Origin: a bacterium
Lineage (GTDB): Bacteria; Bacillota; Clostridia; Oscillospirales; Ruminococcaceae
Reading direction: 5' to 3'
Length of the DNA stretch: 64,000 nt
Assembly: GCA_004561545.1 (NCBI GenBank)
Contig: SFVK01000002.1
Span: 62,001 to 126,000 of the forward strand
Below the pieces are notes generated by a model, which worked only from the letters and a program-made list of their open reading frames with translations, made no database searches and was not told the DNA's origin. Below are positions 16,815 through 25,051 of this stretch, in pieces. How positions within the stretch are numbered: position 1 is the first letter of the stretch; each line of letters starts with the position of its first letter. A program made the translations under genes and the position numbers.

Positions 16815-18425
16815 TTGCGAAACACAAAACAACGCCCCGGCCGGATGCTGGCGGCACTCTGGGCGGCAGTGTGCCTGGCCCTGCTGGTCTGCGACTGGCG
16901 GCTGTGGGCCGTCAACCGTCTGGATGCCGATATGGCCTCCGAGCAGGTGCTGGCGGAACTGCTTTCCCGGGAGGGCGGCATCCTCAGCGAAAACTGGTAC
17001 TATTCCACCGAGCTGCGGGTGATCAACACCCAACTGGTGATGGCGCCGCTGTTCCGTGTTTTTTCCAACTGGCATACGGTTCGGGTGGCGGGAAGCTGCC
17101 TGCTGATTGGGATTTATCAGGCCGCCTGGTTTTTCTTTGCCCGGCAGGCCCGGCTGAGAGATGCGGGACTTTTTGGTGCTGGACTGCTGGTTCTGCCCTT
17201 CAGCGCCCTTTACCGTCAGTATGTTCTGGAAGGGTTATATTACATCCCGCATATCGCCATCAGCTTTGCGTGTCTCGGGGGCGTTCTCCTGTTTGTGCGG
17301 GCCGGGCGCGGCGGCCGGTGGGCCGGGGCGGCGGGTTTTTGCCTGCTGTCCTTTGCGGCGGCGCTGGGCGGTCCGCGGCAGCTTTTCATCCTGCAAATCC
17401 CGCTGACCCTCGCGGTGCTGCTGCTCTGCTGGCTGGACGGCGGCCGTAAGGCCGGCACACTGCAAGAAATGATGCGCAAAAGCCTGGCATCGCCCTGCGG
17501 CGGCCTCGTTGCCCTCTGTCTGGCGGCGGACGTGGCCGCTCTGGGGGGCTATGTTGTCAATGCCAAGGTTCTTTCGGGCATTTATCACTTCCAGGATCAG
17601 GGCTATGTGGCCTTTACCGGCCTCAACCTGGAACGGCTGCAATGGTTTGTCAACGCGGTGCTGGCTTCCTTTGGCTGGCAGCAGGGCAAGCTCTTCTCCC
17701 TCTCCACGCTGTTCAATCTGACGGCGGTGGCGCTGATTGTTTTCTGCTGTGTCTTCTCGGTGCGTCTGGTGCGCGGCCGGGACCGCTACCCGCTGGCGCA
17801 CCGCCTGGTGGGAGCGTTCTTCCTGATGGGACTGCTCTGTTTTGCACTGCTTTACGGCCTGACCAACAGCGGACACTCCGACCGGTACCTGCTGCCGCTG
17901 GCAGTGCTGATGATCCCCCTGCTGGAAATTGCCCTGGCGGACTGTGCGCCCCTTCACCGGAAGGATGCCCGTCTGGCGGTGACCTGCCTGGCGGCGGTGA
18001 TGCTGCTCCGCACCGGCATGGACTACCGCGAAGCGGCTGCCGCACCCAATGAGAACATTGCCACCGCGCAATTTCTGGTGGACAACGGCTATGAAAATGG
18101 CTATGCGTCCTTCTGGGACGGCAATATCATGACCGAGCTCACCGATGGCCGCATCCATGTCTGGACCCTCACCCCCAACAGCGTGCCGGAGCTGCGCCCC
18201 TGGCTGCAACCCACCGGCCATCTGGACGCTCCGCCCCAGGGTAAGGTGTTTTTTGTCATTTCCAAATGGGAGGCATACGGGGAACGTCAGCCCACCACCC
18301 CCGAGTTGGCCGCCGCCATGCCGGAAGAGGCGCTGATCTATGAGGATGATGCCCACAAAATTTATGGCTTTGAGAGCGATGAGGCCATGCGGGCTGCCTG
18401 TGGTTTTGGTCCTTTTGGCGCGTAA
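16815..18425 (+). CDS. GT-C-fold-like polytopic membrane protein, paralog B
   Basis: 536 residues from TTG 16815, six bases after GGGAGGGGA; the frame is open further upstream through tRNA-Leu, but that part is not a gene. Architecture matches paralog A at 9228: about eleven membrane segments, DADMASEQVLAELL after TM1, REGGILSENWYYSTELRV, and a C-terminal WDGNIMTELTDGRIHVWTL. The two copies share these motifs almost residue for residue but diverge in the membrane core, suggesting different substrates or partners. It is a single gene with its own promoter, and I saw no hairpin terminator behind it. Family not recognised; lipid-sugar-dependent glycosyltransferase is the best guess. Confidence 0.75.
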   Translation: MRNTKQRPGRMLAALWAAVCLALLVCDWRLWAVNRLDADMASEQVLAELLSREGGILSENWYYSTELRVINTQLVMAPLFRVFSNWHTVRVAGSCLLIGIYQAAWFFFARQARLRDAGLFGAGLLVLPFSALYRQYVLEGLYYIPHIAISFACLGGVLLFVRAGRGGRWAGAAGFCLLSFAAALGGPRQLFILQIPLTLAVLLLCWLDGGRKAGTLQEMMRKSLASPCGGLVALCLAADVAALGGYVVNAKVLSGIYHFQDQGYVAFTGLNLERLQWFVNAVLASFGWQQGKLFSLSTLFNLTAVALIVFCCVFSVRLVRGRDRYPLAHRLVGAFFLMGLLCFALLYGLTNSGHSDRYLLPLAVLMIPLLEIALADCAPLHRKDARLAVTCLAAVMLLRTGMDYREAAAAPNENIATAQFLVDNGYENGYASFWDGNIMTELTDGRIHVWTLTPNSVPELRPWLQPTGHLDAPPQGKVFFVISKWEAYGERQPTTPELAAAMPEEALIYEDDAHKIYGFESDEAMRAACGFGPFGA

Positions 18426-18524
18426 AATCTTTTCCGTGCGATTCCCGGGGGATGGAAGCACCCTCGCCTGGCCCGGCACGGCGGGGAAGCATCCACAAAA
18501 TTTGCAATCTCTGCCTGTCTTGTA

Positions 18525-18586
18525 TTGACAAGCTTGCAGGGATTGCTTATAATTAAATTGTTTGAATTCTAACAGTTCGAAAACAA
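18525..18586 (+). promoter_or_regulatory. Promoter and candidate operator of the marR-exporter operon
   Basis: TTGACA (18525-18530), 17 bases, TATAAT (18548-18553): near consensus, the strongest promoter in this part. An imperfect inverted repeat, TTGTTTGAA (18558-18566) with TTCGAAAACAA (18576-18586), covers the start point. MarR regulators usually repress from such sites. Confidence 0.8.
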
Positions 18587-18630
18587 ACAGTCCGACCCCG
18601 AACGATCACCGGCGCCGGATCAGCAGGGAG

Positions 18631-19158
18631 GTGAGTCAGACGAAAGCACAGGATCAGCCCTTGGAGCCGCTTCACCCCCCCGAACCGGAGAAAACCGCGT
18701 TCCCTTCGGTGGGACGAATGCTCAACTGCGCGGCGCGGGAGATTTCCGTCGCGCTGGACACCCGCATCGCCGCCCAGGTGAACCCCGAACTGACCGGTAT
18801 GCGGGGTATGGTTTTGGGCTATATCATCGAAGCCACCCGCAGCGGCGGGGCGGTTTATCAGCGCGATGTGGAAACACGGTTTCATATCCGCCGCTCCAGT
18901 GTGACCGCCCTTTTGCAGGGGATGGAGCAGGGGGGCTTTATCAACCGCGTTTCGGTGGAGCAGGACGCCAGACTGAAAAGTCTGGTGCCGACCGAAAAGG
19001 GAAGGCGGTGTTTTGCCGACCTTCAGCGCAGCATCGACGCCTTTGAGCGGGAGCTGCAGGCCAACATTCCGCCCGGTGAACTCGTTGCGCTGCAAAAATC
19101 GCTGGAAAAGCTCTACGCCAATGCGCAGGAAATCCGCAACGGAACGAATTCTGACTGA
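18631..19158 (+). CDS. MarR-family transcriptional regulator
   Basis: About 175 residues. The winged helix-turn-helix is seen in YQRDVETRFHIRRSSVTALLQGMEQGGFINR and the wing VEQDARLKSLVPTEKG. The start is unresolved: GTG 18631 is in frame but overlaps the GGGAGGTGAG ribosome site, TTG 18661 lacks a nearby site, and the first ATG (18718) would cut into the dimer helix. The true start lies in 18631-18661. It sits 28 bases before a two-gene ABC exporter, the usual layout for a drug-sensing repressor that is lifted by the exported compound. Confidence 0.9.
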   Translation: MSQTKAQDQPLEPLHPPEPEKTAFPSVGRMLNCAAREISVALDTRIAAQVNPELTGMRGMVLGYIIEATRSGGAVYQRDVETRFHIRRSSVTALLQGMEQGGFINRVSVEQDARLKSLVPTEKGRRCFADLQRSIDAFERELQANIPPGELVALQKSLEKLYANAQEIRNGTNSD

Positions 19159-19186
19159 TGTTTGAAATTGTAAACAGGAGAACCGT

Positions 19187-20944
19187 ATGCTAAAAACACT
19201 CTACAAACAAACGGAGGGCTTCCGGCTGGTTTCCATCCTGACCCCGGTCTGCATGATCGGCGAGGTCATTATGGAAATGATTATTCCCCGCCTGATGGCC
19301 TCCATCATCGACGACGGTGTTACCGCCGGAAATCTTTCCCACATTTACCGCATCGGCGGCTGGATGATTGTGGCCGCCATTGTGGGGCTGTGCTTCGGCA
19401 TCGGCGGCGGCGTGCTGGGCGCCCGGGCATCCACCGGGTTTGCCCGCAACCTTCGCCGTGCCATGTACCGCAACATTCAGACCTTCAGCTTTGCCAACAT
19501 TGACAAGTACTCCACATCGGGCCTTGTCACCCGCATGACCACCGATGTGACCAACATTCAGAACGCCTATCAGATGATGCTGCGTATGCTGATCCGCGCT
19601 CCGGCCAGCATGGTGATCGCCATGATTATGGCGTTTTCCATCAATTCCCGGCTGGCCTCCATCTATCTTGTGGCGGTGCTGGCGCTGGGCGCCTGTCTGA
19701 TCTTCATCATGACCCGCGCCAACCGGTATTTCTCCCATGCATTCAAGAAATATGACGATCTGAATGAGAGCGTGGAGGAAAACGTTTCCGCCATCCGCGT
19801 GGTCAAAGCCTATGTCCGGGAGGACTATGAGGGCCAGAAGTTCCGCAAGGCCTCCGCCAACGTCCAGAATCTGCTGCTCAAAGCGGAAAAAATCCTCTCC
19901 TTCAATAACCCCCTCATGATGGGCACTGTCTACACCTGCATCCTGCTCATCTCCTGGCTGGGCGCGCGGATGATTGTGACCTCGGGCGCCACGGCTCTCA
20001 CCACCGGCGAGCTCATGAGCCTTCTGACCTACTGCATGAACATTCTCATGAGCCTGATGATGCTCTCCATGGTGTTTGTCATGATCTCGATGTCGGTGGC
20101 CTCCGCCCGCCGTGTGGCTGAGGTCCTTGACGAGAAGAGCGACCTGACCAACTGCGAGAACCCCTTGATGGAAGTGAAAAACGGCGCGGTCCACTTTGAC
20201 CATGTCTGCTTCCGGTACAAGAAGGATGGCCAGGATGTGCTGTCCGACATCAACCTCAACATCCGTTCCGGCGAGACGGTGGGCGTCATCGGCGGCACCG
20301 GCAGCGCCAAGACCAGCCTGGTCCAGCTGCTGCCCCGCCTGTACGATGTCACCGCCGGCACCGTCGAAGTGGGCGGTGTGGATGTGCGCAAGTATGATCT
20401 GGAGACGCTGCGCAACAGCGTGGCCATGGTGCTGCAGAAAAACGAACTGTTCAGCGGTACCATTGCCGAAAATCTTCGCTGGGGCAACAAGGATGCCACC
20501 GACGCCGAGATTGAGGATGCCTGCAAGCAGGCCTGCGCCGATGAGTTCATCGAGCGATTCCCCGACCGCTACAACACTCATATTGAGCAGGGCGGCGCCA
20601 ATGTTTCGGGCGGCCAGAAACAGCGTCTGTGCATTGCCCGTGCACTGCTGAAAAAGCCCAAAATTCTTATTCTCGATGACTCCACCTCCGCAGTGGATAC
20701 CGGCACCGACGCCAAAATCCGCCGCAGCTTTGCCGAGAAGATCCCCGGTACCACCGTCTTTATCATTGCTCAGCGCATTTCCAGCGTGGAAAACGCCGAC
20801 CATGTGCTGGTGCTGGATAACGGCAAGGTCAGCGGCTACGGCACACCCGCCGAGCTGTTGGCGACCAACGCCATCTATCAGGAAGTCTACAACAGCCAGA
20901 CCAAGGGCTCCGGCGACTTTGACCAGAAGGGGGGCGACCAGTAA
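19187..20944 (+). CDS. Heterodimeric ABC exporter, degenerate-site half
   Basis: 585 residues: six membrane segments (about 1-310) then an ATPase domain. The Walker A is GGTGSAKTSLV, with Ala where Gly is usual, and the Walker B is LILDDSTSAVD, with Asp in place of the catalytic Glu. In the TM287/288 and BmrCD type exporters one of the two ATP sites is inactive in this way. The signature NVSGGQKQRLCIARALL is intact and would serve the other site. The stop codon overlaps the partner's start by one base. Likely exports drugs or lipophilic peptides under MarR control. Confidence 0.95.
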   Translation: MLKTLYKQTEGFRLVSILTPVCMIGEVIMEMIIPRLMASIIDDGVTAGNLSHIYRIGGWMIVAAIVGLCFGIGGGVLGARASTGFARNLRRAMYRNIQTFSFANIDKYSTSGLVTRMTTDVTNIQNAYQMMLRMLIRAPASMVIAMIMAFSINSRLASIYLVAVLALGACLIFIMTRANRYFSHAFKKYDDLNESVEENVSAIRVVKAYVREDYEGQKFRKASANVQNLLLKAEKILSFNNPLMMGTVYTCILLISWLGARMIVTSGATALTTGELMSLLTYCMNILMSLMMLSMVFVMISMSVASARRVAEVLDEKSDLTNCENPLMEVKNGAVHFDHVCFRYKKDGQDVLSDINLNIRSGETVGVIGGTGSAKTSLVQLLPRLYDVTAGTVEVGGVDVRKYDLETLRNSVAMVLQKNELFSGTIAENLRWGNKDATDAEIEDACKQACADEFIERFPDRYNTHIEQGGANVSGGQKQRLCIARALLKKPKILILDDSTSAVDTGTDAKIRRSFAEKIPGTTVFIIAQRISSVENADHVLVLDNGKVSGYGTPAELLATNAIYQEVYNSQTKGSGDFDQKGGDQ

Positions 20945-22875
20945 TGGCACAGGAAAAAGCAAAAGTTGTCAAGGGACCCGGTCCCGGCGGCCCCCGCGGC
21001 CCGCGCCCCAAGATTGAAAATCCCGGCAAGGTTTTCAAACGCATTCTGGGTTATGTTTTCAAATTCTACAAAATTCCCGTCATTGTTGTGGTTTGCTGCA
21101 TCTTCATCAGCGTTCTGGCCAACGTCCAGGGAACCCTGTTTATGCAGAAACTGATTGACGACTACATTCTCCCCCTGCTCACCGAGCAGAGCAACGATTT
21201 CTCCGGTCTGGCCCGGGCCATTGCCCGCACGGCCGGCTTCTATTCCATCGGTGTGATTGCCTCCTTCTGTCAGAGCCGTATGATGGCCATTGTCTCCCAG
21301 GGAACGCTGAAAAACCTGCGGGACGAGATGTTCACCCATATGCAGACGCTGCCCATCAAGTATTTTGACAGCCATGCCCACGGCGACATCATGTCCATGT
21401 ACACCAATGATATCGACACCCTGCGCCAGATGATCGGCCAGAGTATGCCCCAGCTGCTCAACAGCGCCATCACCATTGTGAGCGTTCTCTGCTCCATGCT
21501 GGTGCTGAGCGTTCCCCTGACCTGCCTGACGTTGGTCATGGTGGGGGTCATGCTGCTGGTCACCAAGTATCTGACCGGCAATTCCAGCAAATATTTTGTC
21601 TCCCAGCAGCGGGACATCGGCGCCCTCAATGGCTTCATTGAGGAGATGATGAACGGCCAGAAGGTGGTCAAGGTGTTCTGCCATGAGAAGGAAGCCATTG
21701 AACAGTTCGATGCCCTCAACGACCATCTATTTGACAGCGCCGACAAGGCCAACCGCTTCTCCAACCTGAGCGGCCCCTGCAATACCCAGCTGGGCAATCT
21801 GTCCTATGTACTCTGTGCCATGGTGGGCGGTGCGATGGCTCTTTCCGGCACAGCGGGCCTGACCCTGGGCAAACTGGCCTCCTTCCTCAACTTCAACAAG
21901 AGCTTCAATCAGCCCATCAACCAGGTTTCCATGCAGCTCAACTCCATCATTATGGCACTCGCCGGCGGTCAGCGCGTTTTTGACCTGCTGGATGAAAAGC
22001 CGGAGGTGGACGAAGGTACTGTCACGCTGGTCAACGCCAAACGTCTGGCCGACGATTCCGTCACAGAGGCCGATGTGCGCACCAATCTCTGGGCCTGGAA
22101 GAAAATCGGCGAGGACGGCAAGCCGGTCTATACTGAGCTCAAGGGCGATATTGTGTTCAAGGATGTGGATTTCGGCTACGATCCCGGCAAGATTGTGCTC
22201 CATGACATCAACCTGTATGGCCGTCCGGGGCAGAAAATTGCCTTTGTCGGTTCCACCGGCGCCGGCAAGACCACCATCACCAATCTGATCAACCGCTTCT
22301 ATGACATCCAGAAGGGTTCCATCCACTATGACGGCATCGATGTGACCGACATCAGGAAAAGCGATCTGCGCGCATCCCTCGGCATCGTGCTGCAGGATAC
22401 CCACCTCTTCACCGGAACCGTCATGGACAACATTCGCTATGGCCGCCTGGACGCCACGGACGAGGAGTGCCGTGCCGCCGCTCAGCTTGCCAACGCCGAC
22501 CGTTTTATCCGTCATCTGCCGGAGGGCTATGACACCATGCTCACCGGTGACGGCACCAACCTCAGCCAGGGCCAGCGCCAGTTGCTTGCCATTGCCCGCG
22601 CCGCCGTGGCGGACCCGCCGGTTCTGATTCTCGATGAGGCAACTTCCTCCATCGATACCCGCACCGAGCGTCTGGTTCAGCAGGGCATGGATGGCCTGAT
22701 GTATGGCCGAACCACCTTTGTCATCGCGCACCGCCTTTCCACCGTGCGCAACTCGGACTGCATCATGGTTTTGGAGCAGGGCCGCATCATCGAACGCGGT
22801 ACCCACGATGAACTGATTGCCCAGAAGGGCCGCTATTATCGCCTGTACACCGGAAATTTCGCCGAAAATTCCTGA
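20944..22875 (+). CDS. Heterodimeric ABC exporter, catalytic half
   Basis: 643 residues. A Gly/Pro/Lys-rich N-terminal tail of about 25 residues precedes six membrane segments and an ATPase domain with canonical Walker A GSTGAGKTTIT (about 435), signature NLSQGQRQLLAIARA, Walker B LILDEATSSID with the catalytic Glu, and the switch His in VIAHRLSTV. A 30-residue acidic insert (ADVRTNLWAWKKIGEDGKP) before the ATPase is common in this clostridial branch. It complements the degenerate half encoded upstream. A strong terminator closes the operon. Confidence 0.96.
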   Translation: MAQEKAKVVKGPGPGGPRGPRPKIENPGKVFKRILGYVFKFYKIPVIVVVCCIFISVLANVQGTLFMQKLIDDYILPLLTEQSNDFSGLARAIARTAGFYSIGVIASFCQSRMMAIVSQGTLKNLRDEMFTHMQTLPIKYFDSHAHGDIMSMYTNDIDTLRQMIGQSMPQLLNSAITIVSVLCSMLVLSVPLTCLTLVMVGVMLLVTKYLTGNSSKYFVSQQRDIGALNGFIEEMMNGQKVVKVFCHEKEAIEQFDALNDHLFDSADKANRFSNLSGPCNTQLGNLSYVLCAMVGGAMALSGTAGLTLGKLASFLNFNKSFNQPINQVSMQLNSIIMALAGGQRVFDLLDEKPEVDEGTVTLVNAKRLADDSVTEADVRTNLWAWKKIGEDGKPVYTELKGDIVFKDVDFGYDPGKIVLHDINLYGRPGQKIAFVGSTGAGKTTITNLINRFYDIQKGSIHYDGIDVTDIRKSDLRASLGIVLQDTHLFTGTVMDNIRYGRLDATDEECRAAAQLANADRFIRHLPEGYDTMLTGDGTNLSQGQRQLLAIARAAVADPPVLILDEATSSIDTRTERLVQQGMDGLMYGRTTFVIAHRLSTVRNSDCIMVLEQGRIIERGTHDELIAQKGRYYRLYTGNFAENS

Positions 22876-22880
22876 AAACT

Positions 22881-22914
22881 GCCGGGATGGCATTGTTCCA
22901 TCCCGGCTTTTTTT
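22881..22914 (+). terminator. Terminator of the ABC exporter operon
   Basis: GCCGGGATGG pairs perfectly with CCATCCCGGC around a seven-base loop, followed by seven T. Confidence 0.95.
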
Positions 22915-22943
22915 GTGCAAAACGCCGTACGGCCGCCCAAAAC

Positions 22944-22972
22944 TTGACGCAGAGGGAAAAAATGGCTATAAT
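22944..22972 (+). promoter_or_regulatory. Promoter of the lectin/H1-like gene
   Basis: TTGACG (22944-22949), 17 bases, TATAAT (22967-22972). The leader is about 130 bases and contains one 6-bp hairpin (GCGGCC 23023-23028 with GGCCGC 23054-23059). Confidence 0.85.
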
Positions 22973-23110
22973 ATGTTCCATACGGCAGGCGCCAATGGTG
23001 TTTTTTCCGTATTTTACATAAAGCGGCCGAGGGAAACGCACATATTTTGCGGTGGCCGCAGCCATGATTTTTGACAAAATACGTTCCAATTCAGAGAGGA
23101 GTTATTTACT

Positions 23111-24040
23111 ATGGCAGTTAAGAAAGTCGAGCAGACCGTCATCAGCGAGGGCAAGTTCTATACCATCGCCGCCGCCAACGGCAAGGTGATTGAAGTCAAG
23201 GATTACAACACCGACAATGGCGCCAAGATCCAGCTGTGGGATAATGTCAACGCCGAGTGGCAGCAGTGGGGCTTCGTCCGTGCGGGCGAGGGAGTCTACC
23301 GCATCAAGAACCGCTTTACCGGCAAGATGATGGATCTGTACTGCTCCGGTGTCACCGACGGCACCCGCGTTCATCAGTGGGAAGGCGCCAACGCCTCCAG
23401 CCAGCTGTGGGTTGTGGAGCCTGTTCATGACGGCCGCGTCAAGATTAAGTCCAACCTGGCCGGCAAGTGCCTGGACCTGGTGAACATGGATACCGAGAAT
23501 GGCGCCGCCCTGCAGATCTGGAGCGACGTCAACGGTGACAACCAGTACTGGACCATCGAAGAAGTGACCCGCAAGCCCAAATCCAATGTCAAGGCCAGCG
23601 CCGCCAAGGCCAAGGCTGAGGTGAAGGACGCCGCCGAGAGCGTCGCCAAGACCGCCGGGGAGGCCGTCAAGGCTGCCAGCGAGGTTGCCGAGGATGTGGT
23701 GGACGCCGTCAAGGCCGCCGCTGACAAGCCGGTTGCCGAGGTTGCCGAGGAGGTTGTCAAGACCGTCAAGAAGGCTGCCTCCAAGCCGTCCGCCAAAAAG
23801 ACCGCCAAGGCTGCTGCCGAGACCGCCAAAGCCGTGACCACCGCCGCCGAGGCTGTCACCGCCGCTGCCGGCGAGGCTCTGAAGGACGTGGCACAGACCC
23901 CCGCCGTCCAGACCGCCAAGAAAGCTGCCGATGACGCCGTGAAGGCCGTCGCCGAGGCTGTGGAAGCTCCCAAGAAGCGCAAGTGCGCTCCCAGGAAAAC
24001 CGCTGCCGCGACCAAGCCCGCCGCCAAGAAAAGCAAATAA
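23111..24040 (+). CDS. Ricin-type beta-trefoil lectin with a Lys/Ala-rich histone-H1-like tail
   Basis: 309 residues, no signal peptide or membrane segment, so apparently cytosolic. Residues about 13-155 form a three-lobed beta-trefoil; each lobe ends in a QxW-type motif (QQWGF, QLWVV, QYWTI) with LxDLxxxxxxNG-like turns (MMDLYCSGVTDG, CLDLVNMDTENG). Residues about 156-309 are almost only Ala, Lys, Val, Glu and Thr in amphipathic repeats (AEVKDAAESVAK, TAGEAVKAASEV), ending in a strongly basic PKKRKCAPRK and PAAKKSK. The tail resembles histone H1, LEA or phasin proteins. It could bind DNA, polysaccharide granules or polyphosphate. It has a consensus promoter, a GAGAGGAG ribosome site and its own terminator, so it is probably well expressed. 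Confidence 0.85.
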   Translation: MAVKKVEQTVISEGKFYTIAAANGKVIEVKDYNTDNGAKIQLWDNVNAEWQQWGFVRAGEGVYRIKNRFTGKMMDLYCSGVTDGTRVHQWEGANASSQLWVVEPVHDGRVKIKSNLAGKCLDLVNMDTENGAALQIWSDVNGDNQYWTIEEVTRKPKSNVKASAAKAKAEVKDAAESVAKTAGEAVKAASEVAEDVVDAVKAAADKPVAEVAEEVVKTVKKAASKPSAKKTAKAAAETAKAVTTAAEAVTAAAGEALKDVAQTPAVQTAKKAADDAVKAVAEAVEAPKKRKCAPRKTAAATKPAAKKSK

Positions 24041-24060
24041 TTGAAACTTCTGTAACAGCA

Positions 24061-24108
24061 AAGCCCGCAGACCGGAATGAACAGCTTCCCGGTTTGCGGG
24101 CTTTTTTA
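24061..24108 (+). terminator. Terminator of the lectin/H1-like gene
   Basis: AAGCCCGCAGACCGG pairs with CCGGTTTGCGGGCTT with a small mismatch, followed by a T-run. Confidence 0.92.
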
Positions 24109-24186
24109 TAAGAAAAACCGGGGCGGCGCATCTTTGCGCGCCTGCCCCGGAATTGGGATTCCTGTGATTTTCCGGCGGAACCGATG

Positions 24187-24738
24187 TTACAAAAAGCTTT
24201 CCAGCAGCGTTTTGACGCCAATGAGAATCAGCACAATGCCGCCCATGCGTTCCGCCAGGGCACGGTATTTGTCCCCAAAAATTGCGCCGGCCTTGACCCC
24301 GACGGCGGAGAGAACAAAGGTGGTAATGCCAATGATGCAGGCCGCAGGCACAATGTTTACCTGCATGGCCGCAAAACTGACACCCACCGCCAGCGCGTCG
24401 ATGGAGGTGGCCACTGCCAGCGGCAGCATCGCTTTGGCGGAAAAGTCGTTGTCCACCTCGTCCTCCCCGCCAAAGCTCTCCCGCACCATGTTGGCGCCGA
24501 TGAGGGCCAAAAGAAGGAAGGCCACCCAGGGGCCTACCCGGTTCAGCAAATCCTGAAACTGGGACCCCAGAAGATAGCCCAGCACCGGCATGCCTGCCTG
24601 AAATACGCCAAACCATGCCCCGCAGATCAGCGCGTGGCGCAGCTCCACCTTATGGACCGAGAGCCCTTTACAAATGGAAACCGCAAAGGCGTCCATCGAA
24701 AGACTGACGCCGATCAAAAGCAGATCGATCAAACCCAT
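24187..24738 (-). CDS. mntP: Manganese efflux pump MntP
   Basis: 183 residues with six membrane segments, a DUF204 protein. Conserved acidic and small-residue motifs are SLSMDAFAVSICKG in TM1 and VATSIDALAVGVSFA in TM4, whose aspartates carry the metal. Exports Mn2+ to prevent toxicity. ATG 24738 has GGAGG nine bases upstream. The leader is a yybP-ykoY Mn2+ riboswitch with a terminator that should open when Mn2+ is high; a palindrome next to the -35 box may be a second, protein-based control. Confidence 0.97.
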   Translation of the reverse strand: MGLIDLLLIGVSLSMDAFAVSICKGLSVHKVELRHALICGAWFGVFQAGMPVLGYLLGSQFQDLLNRVGPWVAFLLLALIGANMVRESFGGEDEVDNDFSAKAMLPLAVATSIDALAVGVSFAAMQVNIVPAACIIGITTFVLSAVGVKAGAIFGDKYRALAERMGGIVLILIGVKTLLESFL

Positions 24739-24795
24739 AACTTAAAACCTCCGGCTTTTTGTCTGTCTGTTCCGACAGTTTCTGGTAAGGAGCAA

Positions 24796-24842
24796 AGAAA
24801 AAAGACGACACCCATCCGCCTTAAAAGCAGATAAGTCTCGTC
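24796..24842 (-). terminator. Expression-platform terminator of the Mn riboswitch
   Basis: On the minus strand GACGAGACTTATCTGC pairs with GCGGATGGGTGTCGTC around TTTTAAG, followed by six T. The left strand overlaps the riboswitch closing stem, the usual switch design. Confidence 0.85.
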
Positions 24843-24925
24843 ATTTTAAGCAATGCCAGGGCCAGGGCCCATTGTGTTGGCAAAACTGCACGGCCAGGGG
24901 CCGTGCCGACTACTCCCTTACGTTG
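24796..24925 (-). promoter_or_regulatory. yybP-ykoY manganese riboswitch
   Basis: The minus-strand leader contains GTAAGGGAGTAG near its 5' end, a GC-rich arm (GGCACGGCCCCTGGCCGTGC), a second arm with GCCAACA and ATGGGCCC, and the 3' ATGACGAGACTTA. These are the conserved L1/L3 purine loops and closing strand of the yybP-ykoY family. Its 3' strand is shared with a terminator hairpin, so Mn2+ binding would favour read-through into mntP. Recognition is by motif; no covariance model was run. Confidence 0.88.
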
Positions 24926-24930
24926 GAATC

Positions 24931-24978
24931 ATCCTATCATACCCAAAAAACAATGTCAATACGTTAGCTTTAACTAAC
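24931..24978 (-). promoter_or_regulatory. mntP promoter with adjacent palindrome
   Basis: Minus strand TTGACA (24959-24954), 17 bases, TAGGAT (24936-24931) with an extended TGA. Three bases upstream of the -35 box is GTTAG-N6-CTAAC (24963-24978), placed where an activator would sit. MntR activates Mn exporters in B. subtilis, so an MntR-type site is possible but unproven. Confidence 0.7.
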
Positions 24979-24990
24979 CTCACAAAAACC

Positions 24991-25019
24991 TTGCGTATTT
25001 GCCCGCTTTCGGGTACAAT
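24991..25019 (+). promoter_or_regulatory. Promoter of the HAD phosphatase gene
   Basis: TTGCGT (24991-24996), 17 bases, TACAAT (25014-25019), diverging from the mntP promoter. Confidence 0.75.
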
Positions 25020-25051
25020 AAGGAAAAATCTGTAGAAACAGAGGATGCGGT

